This document shows, one piece after another, positions 1 through 10,211 of a stretch of 64,000 bases of DNA. Below the pieces are notes generated by a model. That model saw only the letters and a list, made by a program, of their open reading frames with translations. It had not been told where the DNA came from and made no database searches. Both the position numbers and the translations under genes were made by a program. Every line of letters starts with the position of its first letter. Position 1 is the first letter of the stretch. The DNA comes from Mycosphaerelloides madeirae. Taxonomy: Eukaryota; Ascomycota; Dothideomycetes; Mycosphaerellales; Mycosphaerellaceae. The stretch spans positions 124,001 to 188,000 of the forward strand of contig NHNV01000003.1 of the NCBI GenBank assembly GCA_002785995.1, read 5' to 3'.

Positions 1-401
1 TTAGATTTCGTCCTCATCGCTGCCCTTCCATAGATCGTCTTAGCTACGGGCAGTAGGTGTATACATTTGTATGCCTTTGATACTTCTATATTCAGGCTGA
101 AGCTCCGAGATGAAGTCGTGGAAGCTATTCACTTGCCTGGGAAATGGTGAGTCTAGACAAGCTCAGTACCATTCGCATCATCAACGTCACGCGCAACACA
201 TTACGCGCAACACACTACACACTATTCTACTCTCGAGAAGTGATGTGCGCCCCGAAGATCTTTGTTTACAGGTCGCCTCGAGGCTCCCAACTTCTCAATA
301 CGCCAACCACGTTATCAACACCTCAACAATCCGGATTACTGCCACCACATTGCACTCCACCAGCAACTGTGACATTACAACGACTTAGAGTCTTTCCCAC
401 C
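1..401. other. window edge and upstream region of the first gene
   Basis: Positions 1-3 read as a stop on the minus strand preceded by an acidic-looking frame, which could be the tail of a gene lying mostly outside any frame I can follow. An in-frame stop lies about 40 nt away, so I do not call it. Nothing else is supportable here. Confidence 0.3.
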
Positions 402-1364
402 ATGTCGGCGAACCAGTTCTCCATGACGCCACCAGCTAAGCGCGCTGCGGAAGATATCGATCAAGCGCCGGCCAAGAATCCCCGCCTCGAAGCGTACCCA
501 GATGCCCAACAAATCACCTCGCAGGAGACGGACGACCGCGACCCTGTGTACATGTTACCAAACACGGCCGAGCTACTCGAGAACATCTTGCTCGAGCTCC
601 CGTCGCCTGCGCATGTTATGGTCATGCAGTGCATCGACCACAAGTTCCGTGATGTCATCCAGGGATCGAAGATCCTCCAGGAGAAGACGTTCCTTCAGGA
701 AGAGGACACGGCCGACTCGATCGCAGTATTGGCAGTTCGCCGCTGGGGTCCGAAGCGGCGCCACGGCGCATAACATTTCTTCGTCCCTGAGCCGAACACC
801 ACTTGACTTGTCTACAAGGCAATCAAGATGAATACCTCGATCGTCGACATGACACACTCAGACTTCAAGAAGAACTGTCATACTCGAGGTGTTGAAGCAG
901 CTGGCGGAGAAGACGTCGAATTTCAGCTGGCAGTCCTCTGCGCGATCATCAAGAACCTCCACGGCGATCGGCAATCATGCGAGGATATGTTCTTGTCGCA
1001 ACCGCCGTGCTGCAAAGTCCAACCTTCCATGGCTGTGACTGTCGGTAGAAGTTCTTTCTTGATGAAGAACCAGGTCATCGAGAACGAGGACGGCGTGACT
1101 CTCGGTGATATCATCCACACTTTCTGGGACGGCATTCCGAATGGTTACAGTTCCGAGATAGTCCTTCGCGGCGTGCTCCTCGACCTCGATCATACGCCAG
1201 CATACGTCGATCGACCATTCCGAGGGACTGTTATTTCGGAGGAGGATGTCGAGGAAGAAGAGGCTGCGATCATGTACGCACATATGGTGCTCGAGGGCTG
1301 TGTTGTTCCGAATGACATGGAATGGGAGATGCTTTAGGAAGCTGAACGCGAGAGGAAGATGTAG
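402..1364 (+). pseudogene. F-box-like protein, decayed by in-frame stops
   Basis: A single reading frame from ATG 402 (context CCACCATG) runs to the TAG at 1362-1364. It reads like a member of the small F-box-like families of dothideomycetes: a basic/acidic N-terminus, then an F-box-type stretch (TAELLENILLELPSPAHVMV, about residues 50-70) and, further on, an SQPP motif and an acidic tail ending EAERERKM. The frame is interrupted by TAA at 771-773, TGA at 804-806 and TAG at 1335-1337, yet sequence on both sides of each stop continues the same protein. Each stop is one C-to-T step from CAA, CGA or CAG. A short intron could remove the first two stops, but I see no good donor there. F-box proteins recruit substrates to SCF ubiquitin ligases; this copy is probably not functional. 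Confidence 0.6.
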
Positions 1365-2406
1365 GCATGGATTTGGATGTTTGAGATGTGTGAGACAGGG
1401 CCGTTGCGAGGCCATACTGCGGAAGGTGGTGGGAAAGACGAAATGGTCGTTATTGATATTCAGACGAAGGCATTTCGTCAAGACGGAAGCAAGTCGGGCG
1501 TGCGAACTTCCATATGTTGCCGTCCTGTCTGGCTGTTTAGCAAGAAATCGAGTCTCATAATCGACGTAACAGTGTGATTACTAGGAGTAAAATCTTGAAC
1601 ACTACTGACGAGGTGACAACATCTTTGTTAACTTGTTGTTTCCAAGAGCTGAAGTTCCCGAACTCCTGTACAACTTCCTTTGATTGGCTCATTTCCAACA
1701 GCCGTCGGTGCCGAAGCCGATGACCCCGACCGATTTCTTCCTCAACTTTCCCGTCGTCCTTCCATCCACGGCCCGTCCTCATCACAGACGTCCCTCGGTG
1801 AACCTGGTCGTGAGCCGCCTCTCCGCAGCAGCTGTCATGTTATCCCGGACGCTCATCAGAACTGGGGCTCAAACCACGCTGCAACCAGGACGCGTGGAGG
1901 ATTTGCAATTTGCCATGCCACTCGCCCCAAAGCAATATCGAAAGTGATGATACAGAAAAACAGTGGAGGGATGATCGACATATTCGTCCACTGACAAGAA
2001 TCATAACATTACCACCTCCCCCATCGGATGCCGCAAGTCTCCGGACCGGAACACGGATACGACTTGGACGACTGGAGCCGGGGATGCTCTGCGAGTACGA
2101 GATTGTCGGGAGCGGTCACGCAGGCTTCTCGCTGCCCAATTTCTCTCCGATGCTGGTTCTACGGAGTTGTTATGGCGAGACACCACCCACCTGTCTGGTA
2201 GCTGAAATGCAAACACCTGTTTGCCTTTATTGGCACATGCACGCTCGCGGGGTTGTGCTGTTCTTCACACGCCAGTATGCCATCCTCTTAGTCCTCTCAA
2301 ACATGACCGTTGCGCACTTGAGCTTTCTTTATGAAACAAAGCACTCACAACACCCTCGGAGTCAACACTTCAATACTCGCCGGCCGCGGTTGCCAAGCGA
2401 TCCACG
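1365..2406. other. intergenic, no gene seen
   Basis: Short overlapping frames on both strands have no recognisable domain and no consistent start. The last few hundred bases are presumably the promoter of the receptor gene at 2407. Confidence 0.4.
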
Positions 2407-3666
2407 ATGTCGAATCATATCCCACCCGCGAATTCCCTATTATCTCCTGACCAGACCGGTACGCTTGCGCCGCTTGAAGGTGTCATCCATCGTGGCCTCA
2501 CGGCGATTGCAGTATCAGCTTTCATCTCGATCTGGAGCACGGTCTTACTGCTTGGCTACATTTCTTGGCGACTCATTAGCTGGCAGGAAAGAGGACAGCA
2601 TAATCACGTCAATCAATACGTGGCAATCTTGCTCAATCTGATTTTCGCTGATCTGATACAAGCAATTGGCTTCTCGTTGAGCTTGCACTGGTTACGGATG
2701 GACAGCATCACCGTGGACACAGCTGCTTGTCGAGCCCAAGGCTGGTTCATAAACGCAGGTGATGTTGGAGCTAGCTTCTTCACTCTCGCGATGGCTGTAC
2801 TACTCTTTTGCGATATCGTACTGGAGCGCCGTATCAAACGCTATCCGGTGTTCTTAGCCATTGTCGGCGGTATCTGGACCCTCGACTTCTTTCTGGCGTC
2901 TATCGGCATCGCCATATACGGCGAAGAATTCTACAGAAGAGCTGGTATGTGGTGCTGGATCAATGAGAACTACATGAGCGAACGTTTGGCTCTCCATTAT
3001 ATCTGGGTTCTGGTCACCGAATTTGGTACAGCTGTACTCTACACCCTCATGTTCGTCATACTTTGGCGTCGGGTCCGAGAGATGATGTGGGAAGGGGACG
3101 ACGTTCACGTCCGCCGGCGGGCTCAATCCGCCGCCTGGAGTGTCATCGCGTATCCTATCGTGTACATGGTCTGCACACTTCCGGCTGTCATTGCACGTCT
3201 GAGCATCATGAATGGGAAAAAGGTCGGCTATATCGAGCTCTCAATCGTCGGCTTCATGCTGGTTACCAATGGCTGGTTGGACGTCATCCTCTACACCACT
3301 ACGCGGCGAAGTCTCATTACAGGTCAAACTGCGCGGGACCGCTCCGTTCATGCCCTCGATACCTTTGCAATGTGCCGAGGTGAAGACGTCGGAAGCAGTG
3401 TCGAGAAGCACAGGGATATTGTTCACACAGAAGAACTTCCCCATGATGCCTCGCCGGCGAATTCTTGGGAGAAGGATACCATCGGCAGGGGATACGCGGA
3501 GAGTAAGACAAGGGACTTCACGGTGGAACTCGATGCTATTTGGCGCCCACAGAGGATTGGGAGTGATGTGAGAGCGCAGCCTGTGAATTGGGACACTCTT
3601 GAGCGTGTGAGCAGCCATCACGATCGGCATCGCCAGACGTCTTCGACTATTGGTGTTGCGAGATGA
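2407..3666 (+). CDS. Git3/cAMP-receptor-like seven-helix G-protein coupled receptor
   Basis: This is an intronless 419-residue protein with seven hydrophobic segments at roughly residues 31-54, 70-93, 112-138, 148-172, 200-222, 243-268 and 276-300. The pattern and several local motifs (an FADLIQA-type helix 2, a Cys before helix 3 in AACRAQGW paired with a Cys in GMWCWINENY, and NGWLDVILYTTTRRSL at the end of helix 7) match the fungal glucose-receptor/Dictyostelium cAMP-receptor-like class. Such receptors sit in the plasma membrane and signal through heterotrimeric G proteins to the cAMP-PKA pathway. The C-terminal tail of about 110 residues is hydrophilic and should be cytosolic. The ligand cannot be read from sequence. 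The start is the first ATG before helix 1. Confidence 0.85.
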   Translation: MSNHIPPANSLLSPDQTGTLAPLEGVIHRGLTAIAVSAFISIWSTVLLLGYISWRLISWQERGQHNHVNQYVAILLNLIFADLIQAIGFSLSLHWLRMDSITVDTAACRAQGWFINAGDVGASFFTLAMAVLLFCDIVLERRIKRYPVFLAIVGGIWTLDFFLASIGIAIYGEEFYRRAGMWCWINENYMSERLALHYIWVLVTEFGTAVLYTLMFVILWRRVREMMWEGDDVHVRRRAQSAAWSVIAYPIVYMVCTLPAVIARLSIMNGKKVGYIELSIVGFMLVTNGWLDVILYTTTRRSLITGQTARDRSVHALDTFAMCRGEDVGSSVEKHRDIVHTEELPHDASPANSWEKDTIGRGYAESKTRDFTVELDAIWRPQRIGSDVRAQPVNWDTLERVSSHHDRHRQTSSTIGVAR

Positions 3667-4608
3667 ACGCGATCCGAAGATGTTGCAGATAATGTATCTG
3701 CCCCTGGATGTACGGCGCCCGGCTCAAATTCTTTGCCATAATCCACCTTCCCCTGAACTCGACACTCTTGGATGCAGAGGACCTGCGTTCAACATTACCA
3801 ACTTCTCATCCCAACGATCTTGTTGAGAGATATGGAATTATGTCGTCGACCGCTGTTTATTGATCTTAATGTGAGCCTGCCTGCAGGCACGAGTAGAGGA
3901 GCGAGAGATGGAGATTAGCGGAAATGAAGCACACCACTTTCCAATCATTCATGGAATGATGCCATTGTGTATACAAAGGGAGAGAACGGAACGAGAAGCA
4001 TCACAGCCACCAGCCACATCAGCATGCAAGGTTTAGTAGCGTGTTCCGGCTTGGCGAGAAACTTCGAACATTCGACCTCCCTTGCTCTGTCCAATATCTC
4101 CATCGCCAGGTCAGCATCTCGACTTGCTTGCATCACTTGTGCGTTTGCTCAAATCTATGCTGACCCGAAAGAGGGCTTACCTTACCTTCCAGACGACGAA
4201 TTTCCAGCGCGTTCCCTGTGAGATCCGGCGTCTTTAAGAACACGGAGCATCACGATGCTTGCTGCGGGAAGCAAAGACGTAGACCGGCCCAGCTGCTTCT
4301 CTCACGCGTCTTTGATATCCACACAGGTCTTGGCACGTGGCATCAGAAGCGGTTTGCTGCATGAAAATGCTGCGTCGCGCTCTTGGCGCATGCGCGGTGT
4401 CGTACGGACGTCCATTCGTAAGACGGCCTCACATGTCACCAAGACCACTTGACCGGGGTCACAAGAGAACCCCTCGGTGGGTACTACTAAACAAACAGCT
4501 CCCTCAAGTTTCTTGGCTGCTAGACAAACGCCCAAATCCTCACCTCGACACTCTCTAGAGTCATCACCCTTTTTCTTGCCCAGAACATCAACCTCGCCGT
4601 CGTCTACG
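3667..4608. other. intergenic, no gene seen
   Basis: The stretch lies between two plus-strand genes. I see no domain-bearing frame. The CT- and CA-rich 100 bases before 4609 look like a fungal 5' UTR/promoter of the WW-domain gene. Confidence 0.4.
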
Positions 4609-5472
4609 ATGTCGTTCTTCAAGAAATTGACCGAGGACTTCAAGGAGCTTAAGACCAACTTCTCTGACAAGAAGGAAGGTCAGGCTCCCAATGGAAGCGG
4701 TCAGGAAGGCAATCGTGGCTATGGCGACTCAAGCTACGGCGCTCCTCCTCCGCAACAACCTTATGCCCAACAGTACGGCGCTCCTCAACAATACAGCGCC
4801 CCTCCACAAGGCCAGCAATATAGCCAGCAGTTTGGACAGCCGCAGTATCAGTCCCAGCAGTACGGCGCTCCGCCTCCCCAGCCTCCACGCTGGATCCAGC
4901 AGATCGACCAAGCCAGTGGACGTCCGTACTTCGTCGAGACTACTGGACGCTCGCAGTGGGAGCCACCTGCCGAGAACCGCGACATGACCGGCGGCCAGCC
5001 TGGAGGCTTTTATAACCAGTACTCCAATGCCATGCCCGCTCCTGGTCCCCAAAGCAACTATCAACATGACCAGAACGCTCAGCAGTACTATGGTGACGTG
5101 CAGAAGAAGGAGAAAGACAACAGCGGCCGGAACATGCTCCTGGCGGGCGCCGCTGGCGTTGCTCTTGGTGGTGTCGCTGCGGCAGCTCTTATTGGTTTGA
5201 TACTACTGTCATTCTTGATTTGGAACGCAGCTGACTTCTCCACAGACGACGATGACGACGAGCACAAGGCTGCTCCTCCTGCTGGTCCAGGCGGCGATCC
5301 ATACGCATATGGTGGAGGCAGCGACACCGAGTCGATGCGAGAAGCCCAGCAGGACTACAACGAAGCCGCCGCCGCAGCTGCCGACTCAGATGCCAGCAGC
5401 AGTGAGCAGGAAGACCTGCAGGAGGCCCGTGAAGAGTACGAGGAAGAAGTTGAAGAGCATTACAACGACTAA
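4609..5472 (+). CDS. WW-domain protein with a C-terminal-half membrane segment
   Basis: The 287-residue protein starts MSFFKKLTEDFKELK, an amphipathic helix. It continues with a Tyr/Gln/Pro-rich low-complexity region (about 25-95, many QQYGAP-like repeats) and a WW domain (about 98-125: RWIQQIDQASGRPYFVE then TGRSQWEPP, both signature Trp present). A second low-complexity linker leads to a single hydrophobic Ala/Gly/Leu segment (about 180-208), followed by an acidic Asp/Glu-rich tail. WW domains bind proline-rich peptides, so the protein is probably a membrane-associated adaptor. The combination suggests a role in membrane traffic or stress, but I do not recognise a named orthologue. ATG 4609 is chosen because it begins the conserved-looking MSFFKK helix; an upstream in-frame ATG at 4477 would add unstructured sequence. 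Confidence 0.8.
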   Translation: MSFFKKLTEDFKELKTNFSDKKEGQAPNGSGQEGNRGYGDSSYGAPPPQQPYAQQYGAPQQYSAPPQGQQYSQQFGQPQYQSQQYGAPPPQPPRWIQQIDQASGRPYFVETTGRSQWEPPAENRDMTGGQPGGFYNQYSNAMPAPGPQSNYQHDQNAQQYYGDVQKKEKDNSGRNMLLAGAAGVALGGVAAAALIGLILLSFLIWNAADFSTDDDDDEHKAAPPAGPGGDPYAYGGGSDTESMREAQQDYNEAAAAAADSDASSSEQEDLQEAREEYEEEVEEHYND

Positions 5473-5776
5473 TTTCAACAGCATAATAGGTATGGTGTCA
5501 GACTGAACAGGACTTGGTACTCGCCGAGAAAGTCGCCTATGAATAAAAGTGCGTCTTCACACCACACTCCTCCCCCAACCGCGGTTTCCCCTTCCGGCAG
5601 TCGTGCCTTCCTAAAGCGTGCGCACCTCCAAACATGCAGCCTTCCATTAGCGCCCGTTCCAGAACTCCCCATCAAACGGCACTCGTCTTTCCACGCTGTT
5701 CAAATCGAGCACTATCTCAACGGTGAAGTGGATGGTGTCGGCGCTTTGAAGATCAAAGATACTCTTATACCTTGGG
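5473..5776. other. short convergent intergenic region
   Basis: These 304 bases separate the 3' ends of the WW-domain gene and the minus-strand MmgE/PrpD gene and should hold both 3' UTRs. Nothing else is seen. Confidence 0.4.
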
Positions 5777-7246
5777 CTAAACATCAATAGGACATTTGAC
5801 ATGACCAGCCAGAAGTTTTATCAACTGACTCACGTCGCCCAGCTCTTCCAGCCTCAAAACCTGCTTCTCGATCTCTGCTCGCCTCCCGTCGTCCAGGATG
5901 TCCTTGACCAGCATCCTCCATTTCTCAACAATATCGTCGTTGCTCGCTGGTGGTGATACACCTCTCGGCGCGGGTACTGACTCCTTCACCTCTGTTCCAT
6001 CCTTGAACTGCACGGTGACGATGGTGGTGAACATAGCGTCGCCCTGTACATCAATTGTGTTGTCGTGCTCAGGCTTCGCTTTTGCCATCAATGCTCGGAT
6101 CTCCGATCGATTCAATCTTGACGCATCGCACTGCCGCATCAATACTTCCCCGTCGATCAGCTGCGAGGCAACGGCGAACTGAATCGACATCTGAGCTGCG
6201 GTGCTGGAAAGTGGCTTGTCGGGAGGTGCGATCCAACCACCATGCTCGTACGCCGCACGTCCGCATTGGATTCTAATATTTTGGACATTTTCCAAATTCT
6301 CCTGCTTGAACAGGTCGGGATGCTTGGCTTGCAAATGCTCGATGCCATCAATCGAGCCGTGAATAGCGGCCATGGCGGCGTGGAGCTTAACGCGGATACC
6401 ATTGATCTCCCACTTCTTGCCGAGATTTTTGACAATCTCATCTGGCTTGTTCTTCGGCTCAAAGTTCGCATTCTGGCTGAAACAGCTCAGGAATCCTCCG
6501 TATTCAACCTCGAAGACCTCCTGAATCCCGGTGTAATTCTCCCTCGCCATCATGGCGGCGAACAAACCATTTCGAGAAGCAAAACCATGCTGCATTCGTT
6601 TCGCCATGGAGCCGAATTGCGCGGACATCAGACCGCAAGCTTGGGTGCATGCCATTCCGAGTGCCCATTCGATTTGAGCTGGATTGAGTCCGAGATAGGA
6701 GGATACCGCTGCTGCTGTGGCGGGTCCTCCTTGGATCGCACCACTGTGCCAGCCTCGCGAGAGAAGATCGCTACCATGCAAAGCGAGCCCAACCCGCGGA
6801 CCTACTTCACAGCCAACGATATACGACTTCAAGAGCTCGGCGCCGGAGAAAACTTTCTCAGCTGCATTCGCTTCGGTGGCTGAGAAAAGCGCCGGCAAGA
6901 GCAATGAGTTTGAGTGCAGCGGCGCTTTGGAGTGGTAGTCGTCCAACTCGAAGCCTTGAACGAAAGTACTGTTGAGGAGAGCGGCCGAAAGAGGTGGAAG
7001 TTTTTTGTCTTGCCAGCCGATGACGGTGCACTGGCCTGCTGGTTCCATCTTGAAGATTGCATTTGCGGCCGTCTCAGACCAGGGGAGATGAGCGCCGACG
7101 AGAGAGCAGGCGATGCCATCGAGGATCATATATTTGGCTCGCTGGATGACTTCTTTTGGGATGTTGTCGTACTGGACCCCGTTGATCCAATTGCTCAGTT
7201 GGCCTGTGATGCCCTCAGGGTTGCTCGCTGCGGTGGTGGATGCCAT
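5777..7246 (-). CDS. MmgE/PrpD family protein, cis-aconitate decarboxylase-like
   Basis: This intronless 489-residue protein has almost exactly the length of Aspergillus terreus cis-aconitate decarboxylase (about 490) and resembles it along its whole length. Shared blocks include AKYMILDGIACSLVGA near the N-terminus, ELDDYHSKAPLHS (about 100-113), GSDLLSRGWHSGA (about 157-169), MACTQACGLMSAQFG, KRMQHGFASRNGLFAAMM, and a C-terminus ending near VKCPIDV. The conserved Asp/His/Lys residues of the MmgE/PrpD active site appear to be present. In that family CadA/IRG1 enzymes convert cis-aconitate to itaconate, while PrpD dehydrates 2-methylcitrate. The resemblance favours the decarboxylase side, but substrate is inferred. 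The usual itaconate cluster partners (mitochondrial carrier, exporter) are not adjacent. The start at 7246 precedes a Ser/Thr/Ala-rich leader that may be a weak targeting sequence. Confidence 0.85.
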   Translation of the reverse strand: MASTTAASNPEGITGQLSNWINGVQYDNIPKEVIQRAKYMILDGIACSLVGAHLPWSETAANAIFKMEPAGQCTVIGWQDKKLPPLSAALLNSTFVQGFELDDYHSKAPLHSNSLLLPALFSATEANAAEKVFSGAELLKSYIVGCEVGPRVGLALHGSDLLSRGWHSGAIQGGPATAAAVSSYLGLNPAQIEWALGMACTQACGLMSAQFGSMAKRMQHGFASRNGLFAAMMARENYTGIQEVFEVEYGGFLSCFSQNANFEPKNKPDEIVKNLGKKWEINGIRVKLHAAMAAIHGSIDGIEHLQAKHPDLFKQENLENVQNIRIQCGRAAYEHGGWIAPPDKPLSSTAAQMSIQFAVASQLIDGEVLMRQCDASRLNRSEIRALMAKAKPEHDNTIDVQGDAMFTTIVTVQFKDGTEVKESVPAPRGVSPPASNDDIVEKWRMLVKDILDDGRRAEIEKQVLRLEELGDVSQLIKLLAGHVKCPIDV

Positions 7247-7936
7247 AGTTGAGGTTAGTTATGCTGAAGGAGGTGAGGTGCTGACGAGATGAATTTATAT
7301 CTTGCGGTCAAGCCAAGCCACCGTGTCACCGAAGCCGCATCGACAGCGATCGCTTCTTTGGCCCCTGGGCGAGTCCGGTGATGGCGAAAGGACTCAACCT
7401 TTGTTTGATGCAGACTGGGCGCGAAGAGGAAGATATCCACGGACCGCAACCGGAAGTGCATTAGTGGACGAGTACTTGGAGGTCCTCCAAAACAAGCCGA
7501 ATGACGAAGGAGGTGAATTGATTGAACTCTAACGCATATGAACGCAAGGCCGGTATCGGGGGAAGCTCTTCTTTCACGCCGGAAACTGTTTCTATTCACC
7601 ACTCATATTCACTCACCGGACGCACTTCACTCGAAGGCGAATATTCGCTTGCAATCTGGACGCCTCGATCGCCTACAGCTTCCGGCTAGGAATGAAGCTT
7701 TTGTTTTCGGGCATTCTCCCGGATTTTCGCCGCGAAAGATATCCAGGAAGGCTCCGCATGAGTTTGAAGAAGCATTTCCGTTCGTACGATGTCTACTGAA
7801 GCATCTGCCCGGCCGCCAAACCAGCGCTCGAGGACATTCTGCCTCCTCTTTTTTTGTCGTCTAGCATCACGCCCTTCAAACGACTGCTGCCTCATTCTTT
7901 CTTGAACCATTCCTCCCGTCTGTTGGTGTACTTGGC
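7247..7936. other. intergenic, no gene seen
   Basis: No protein domain is visible. On the minus strand near 7690-7910 there is a Gln/Arg-rich frame (QERMRQQSFEGRDARRQKKR) that might be the decayed C-terminus of the neighbouring BTB pseudogene, but the frame does not connect cleanly. Confidence 0.35.
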
Positions 7937-8606
7937 TTACTGGTCTCCCACGCTCTTTCTGGCGCTGGAAAAGCCTACTGCAAGCTCGCTAAGGAATACA
8001 GGACAGGCAGAGACATACCTGTACGAAACCGAAAGCCAGTTGGCTCCACCACGCTCGACGAACAACAAGACTACCAAGCTGCGAGCAGGTGAGTCTCATG
8101 GCGTACCCGAAGAGATTGTCTTGACCATTTTCGCCGACAGGTAGGCTCTTCCGTCTTTGAATCGAATGTCGAGTATTTCCAACAATGCGACCATCACTGC
8201 ATTGCAGAAGTCCATACCTGGAAATTTCTCGCCATAACAATAGAGCTTTGCTAATAGCAGTTTCTAGATCGCCGCGGCCTCCACATCCGGTGGACCTTCA
8301 GACGGCTTCGTGGTGATCTGGTCGCTGTAGAGCCAATCGAAATAGGTGTTGGCGAGATCGGGATCATCGTTTGGCAAGTTGATTACGCGGGTGGAGGCCC
8401 CCTTCCACTTCTTGCTCAACAAAGCCTCGAAAAAGTTTGACGACTTCTTCAGCATCGGCTTGTGGACGACGATGGTCTCGACTTTCTCGTTGCCGACGTT
8501 GACCGTGATCGTAGGACCATAGAGCCTGGAGGTGTTAGCTTTGCGCAATTTGAGCAATGTGGGGCGCTTACCTTTGGCGCTTCGCTGCTCGCACGATTTG
8601 GAACAT
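7937..8606 (-). pseudogene. BTB/POZ-domain protein, decayed
   Basis: Exon 1 (8606-8572) starts MFQIVRAAKRQ. It is joined by removing a 46-nt GTAAG..CAG intron (8526-8571) to a frame reading RLYGPTITVNVGNEKVETIV, then KPMLKKSSNFFEALLSKKW and DDPDLANTYFDWLYSDQ, a typical fungal BTB fold. The frame is stopped by TAG at 8264-8266, but the same frame continues as KLLLAKLYCYGEKFPGMDF and DGRAYLSAKMVKTISSGTP. It meets a TGA at 8096-8098 and continues again as DSPARSLVVLLFVERGGANW, matching the usual order of this family. Both stops are one C-to-T step from CAG or CGA. BTB proteins of this type are often Cullin-3 adaptors; this copy is broken. Confidence 0.7.
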
Positions 8607-9132
8607 GCTGGCGGATGTTTCAGCGCAGAGGACGGTGGATAAGATGTTGGTGACTAGTCGGCGGTATTTTGGCTAAGGGGGAAAAGTTCTTCAGCGAGGG
8701 GACGGTGCCTTCCGCTTCCAGAACGCTGCTTCCGCTTCCGCTTGGAGTGAATGGGCGACACATCACATGCAAGAACGCCTCGTCCCTTCCAGGGAACGAA
8801 ACTTCACCAACCACATCCCTTTAAACACATTCCGGACGTCTTAATGTTACACCACGCCGACCATCTCGATCAAAGAGAAGTGTGAAGACGCAAGCTTGTC
8901 ACTTCTCTCCGCGATCAACCACTTCTAAACCCATCAGCATATCAAAGGGAGAATATTTCGATCTTATGTATCTCCACACACGTGGACTGTTCCATGAAGC
9001 CGCAATGATCTGATTCCGGTGATGCGCTTGAGCTCGTTGTTACCGCAAGCCAATCTGCACGAAATGCCGGCTTCTTGGAAATCCTGAGGACCTTCTATAA
9101 GTCAAGTATGATTGACTAATGGCTAACTACTA
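8607..9132. other. intergenic between BTB pseudogene and transposon
   Basis: There is no coding signal. The last two bases, TA at 9131-9132, are the left target-site copy of the transposon. Confidence 0.5.
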
Positions 9133-9175
9133 ACGCGGGGGATGGGGGCGCCGAACGGACCGGGGCGCCGAACGC
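9133..9175 (+). repeat. left terminal inverted repeat of the pogo/Fot1 element
   Basis: This 43-bp GC-rich end is the near-perfect reverse complement of 10212-10254. It contains two GGCGCCGAACG-type subrepeats, possibly transposase binding sites. Confidence 0.9.
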
Positions 9176-9213
9176 AAATACTCCAAATTCACACCTGCTA
9201 TCTTCCACATACT

Positions 9214-10122
9214 ATGCGTCAACCAAAACGCCTCCAAATCAGTCCAAATGAAGGCAGCATCCTGCTTGCTATATTGGCTCTCTAATCTGGCTAATATAAT
9301 TCAATTTCAGCAGCTGCAAGGGCCTACAATATCCCCAAAACTACCTTATATAACAAAATCTAAGGAAGAGCATTAAGAGAAGATTTCACGCCAGATAATA
9401 GGAGGTTGGCTCCTATAGAAGAAGAGGTGCTTATTGGTGACATATTGAGACTAGATGCACAAGGACTGTCGCCAATTATCAGTCTTGTAAGAGTAATAGC
9501 AGATACAATCTACAGAGCAAAGAACGCACCTCCTGTTGGAGTGAAATAGGCAAGTAGCTTTGTAAAGAGGACACCAGCCTTAGAAGTAAAGCTTGGAAGA
9601 ACATATAAGTCCCAGAGCAAGCTCTGTGAGAATCCAGAGATTAGTACTGCCTGGTTTGAGCTGGTAAAGAATACGATTAACAAACACAGTATCCTACCAG
9701 AAATTACCTACAATTTTGATGAGATCGGCTTCCCTATAGAACAGAGTTCAGTCTCAAAGGTAGTGACCGCTATAGACAGACCCAGAAGATCAAAGCAGGT
9801 CAAACCTACTAACACAGAGTGGGTTATATTGATCCAAGGAGGATGAGCAGAAATCATAGCTGCCTTAACTACTCTAATACAGTTACAGGTTACTGCTCTT
9901 CAGCAGGCTAGTAAGGCTATGTATGTACATAGTAAGAGTAAGATGAAGGCTATTGGGTCAGACTATGCCTTGTTAGTTGGTGGAGTATAGGCTATGGCTA
10001 ATCAGAACCAAGTTGAAACTGAAATAAGGGAGAAGATGCTAAGGACAAAGAGGAGAGCACCAACATGTAGCGGATATAGTCAATCAGGCCACACTTTGAA
10101 AACCTGTAGAAACAGAGATTAG
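9214..10122 (+). pseudogene. pogo/Fot1 transposase remnant
   Basis: One frame of 303 codons from ATG 9214 to TAG 10122 reads as a Fot1-like transposase. It shows an N-terminal HTH-psq piece (ARAYNIPKTTLYNKI), a CENP-B-type HTH piece (FTPDNRRLAPIEEEVLIGDI, then NAPPVGV and ASSFVKRTPALE), and the start of the DDE domain (YNFDEIGF, holding the first catalytic Asp). It then jumps after WVILIQGG directly to a C-terminal part (SKMKAIGSDYALLVGGV, QVETEIREKML) with a zinc-knuckle-like CSGYSQSGHTLKTC in which the second Cys is Tyr. The central region with the second and third catalytic acids is missing. Six in-frame stops (three TAA, two TAG, one TGA) occur before the end, mostly explicable as C-to-T or G-to-A changes. 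Confidence 0.85.
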
Positions 10123-10211
10123 GTATCATTATATGATATGCTTTGATTTCAAGTCATTTGAGCTTGTGGTTGTTGAGCGAATGAGTTTAATGTGCTGGTG
10201 ACTTGAAATTC

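Noticed and set aside
1..60. Possible acidic C-terminus of a minus-strand gene ending at position 1
   Set aside because: An in-frame stop lies about 40 nt away and no exon could be followed.
1684..2641. Overlapping plus-strand frames before the receptor gene
   Set aside because: No domain, no consistent start and shadow-like Arg/Ser composition; more likely promoter or UTR.
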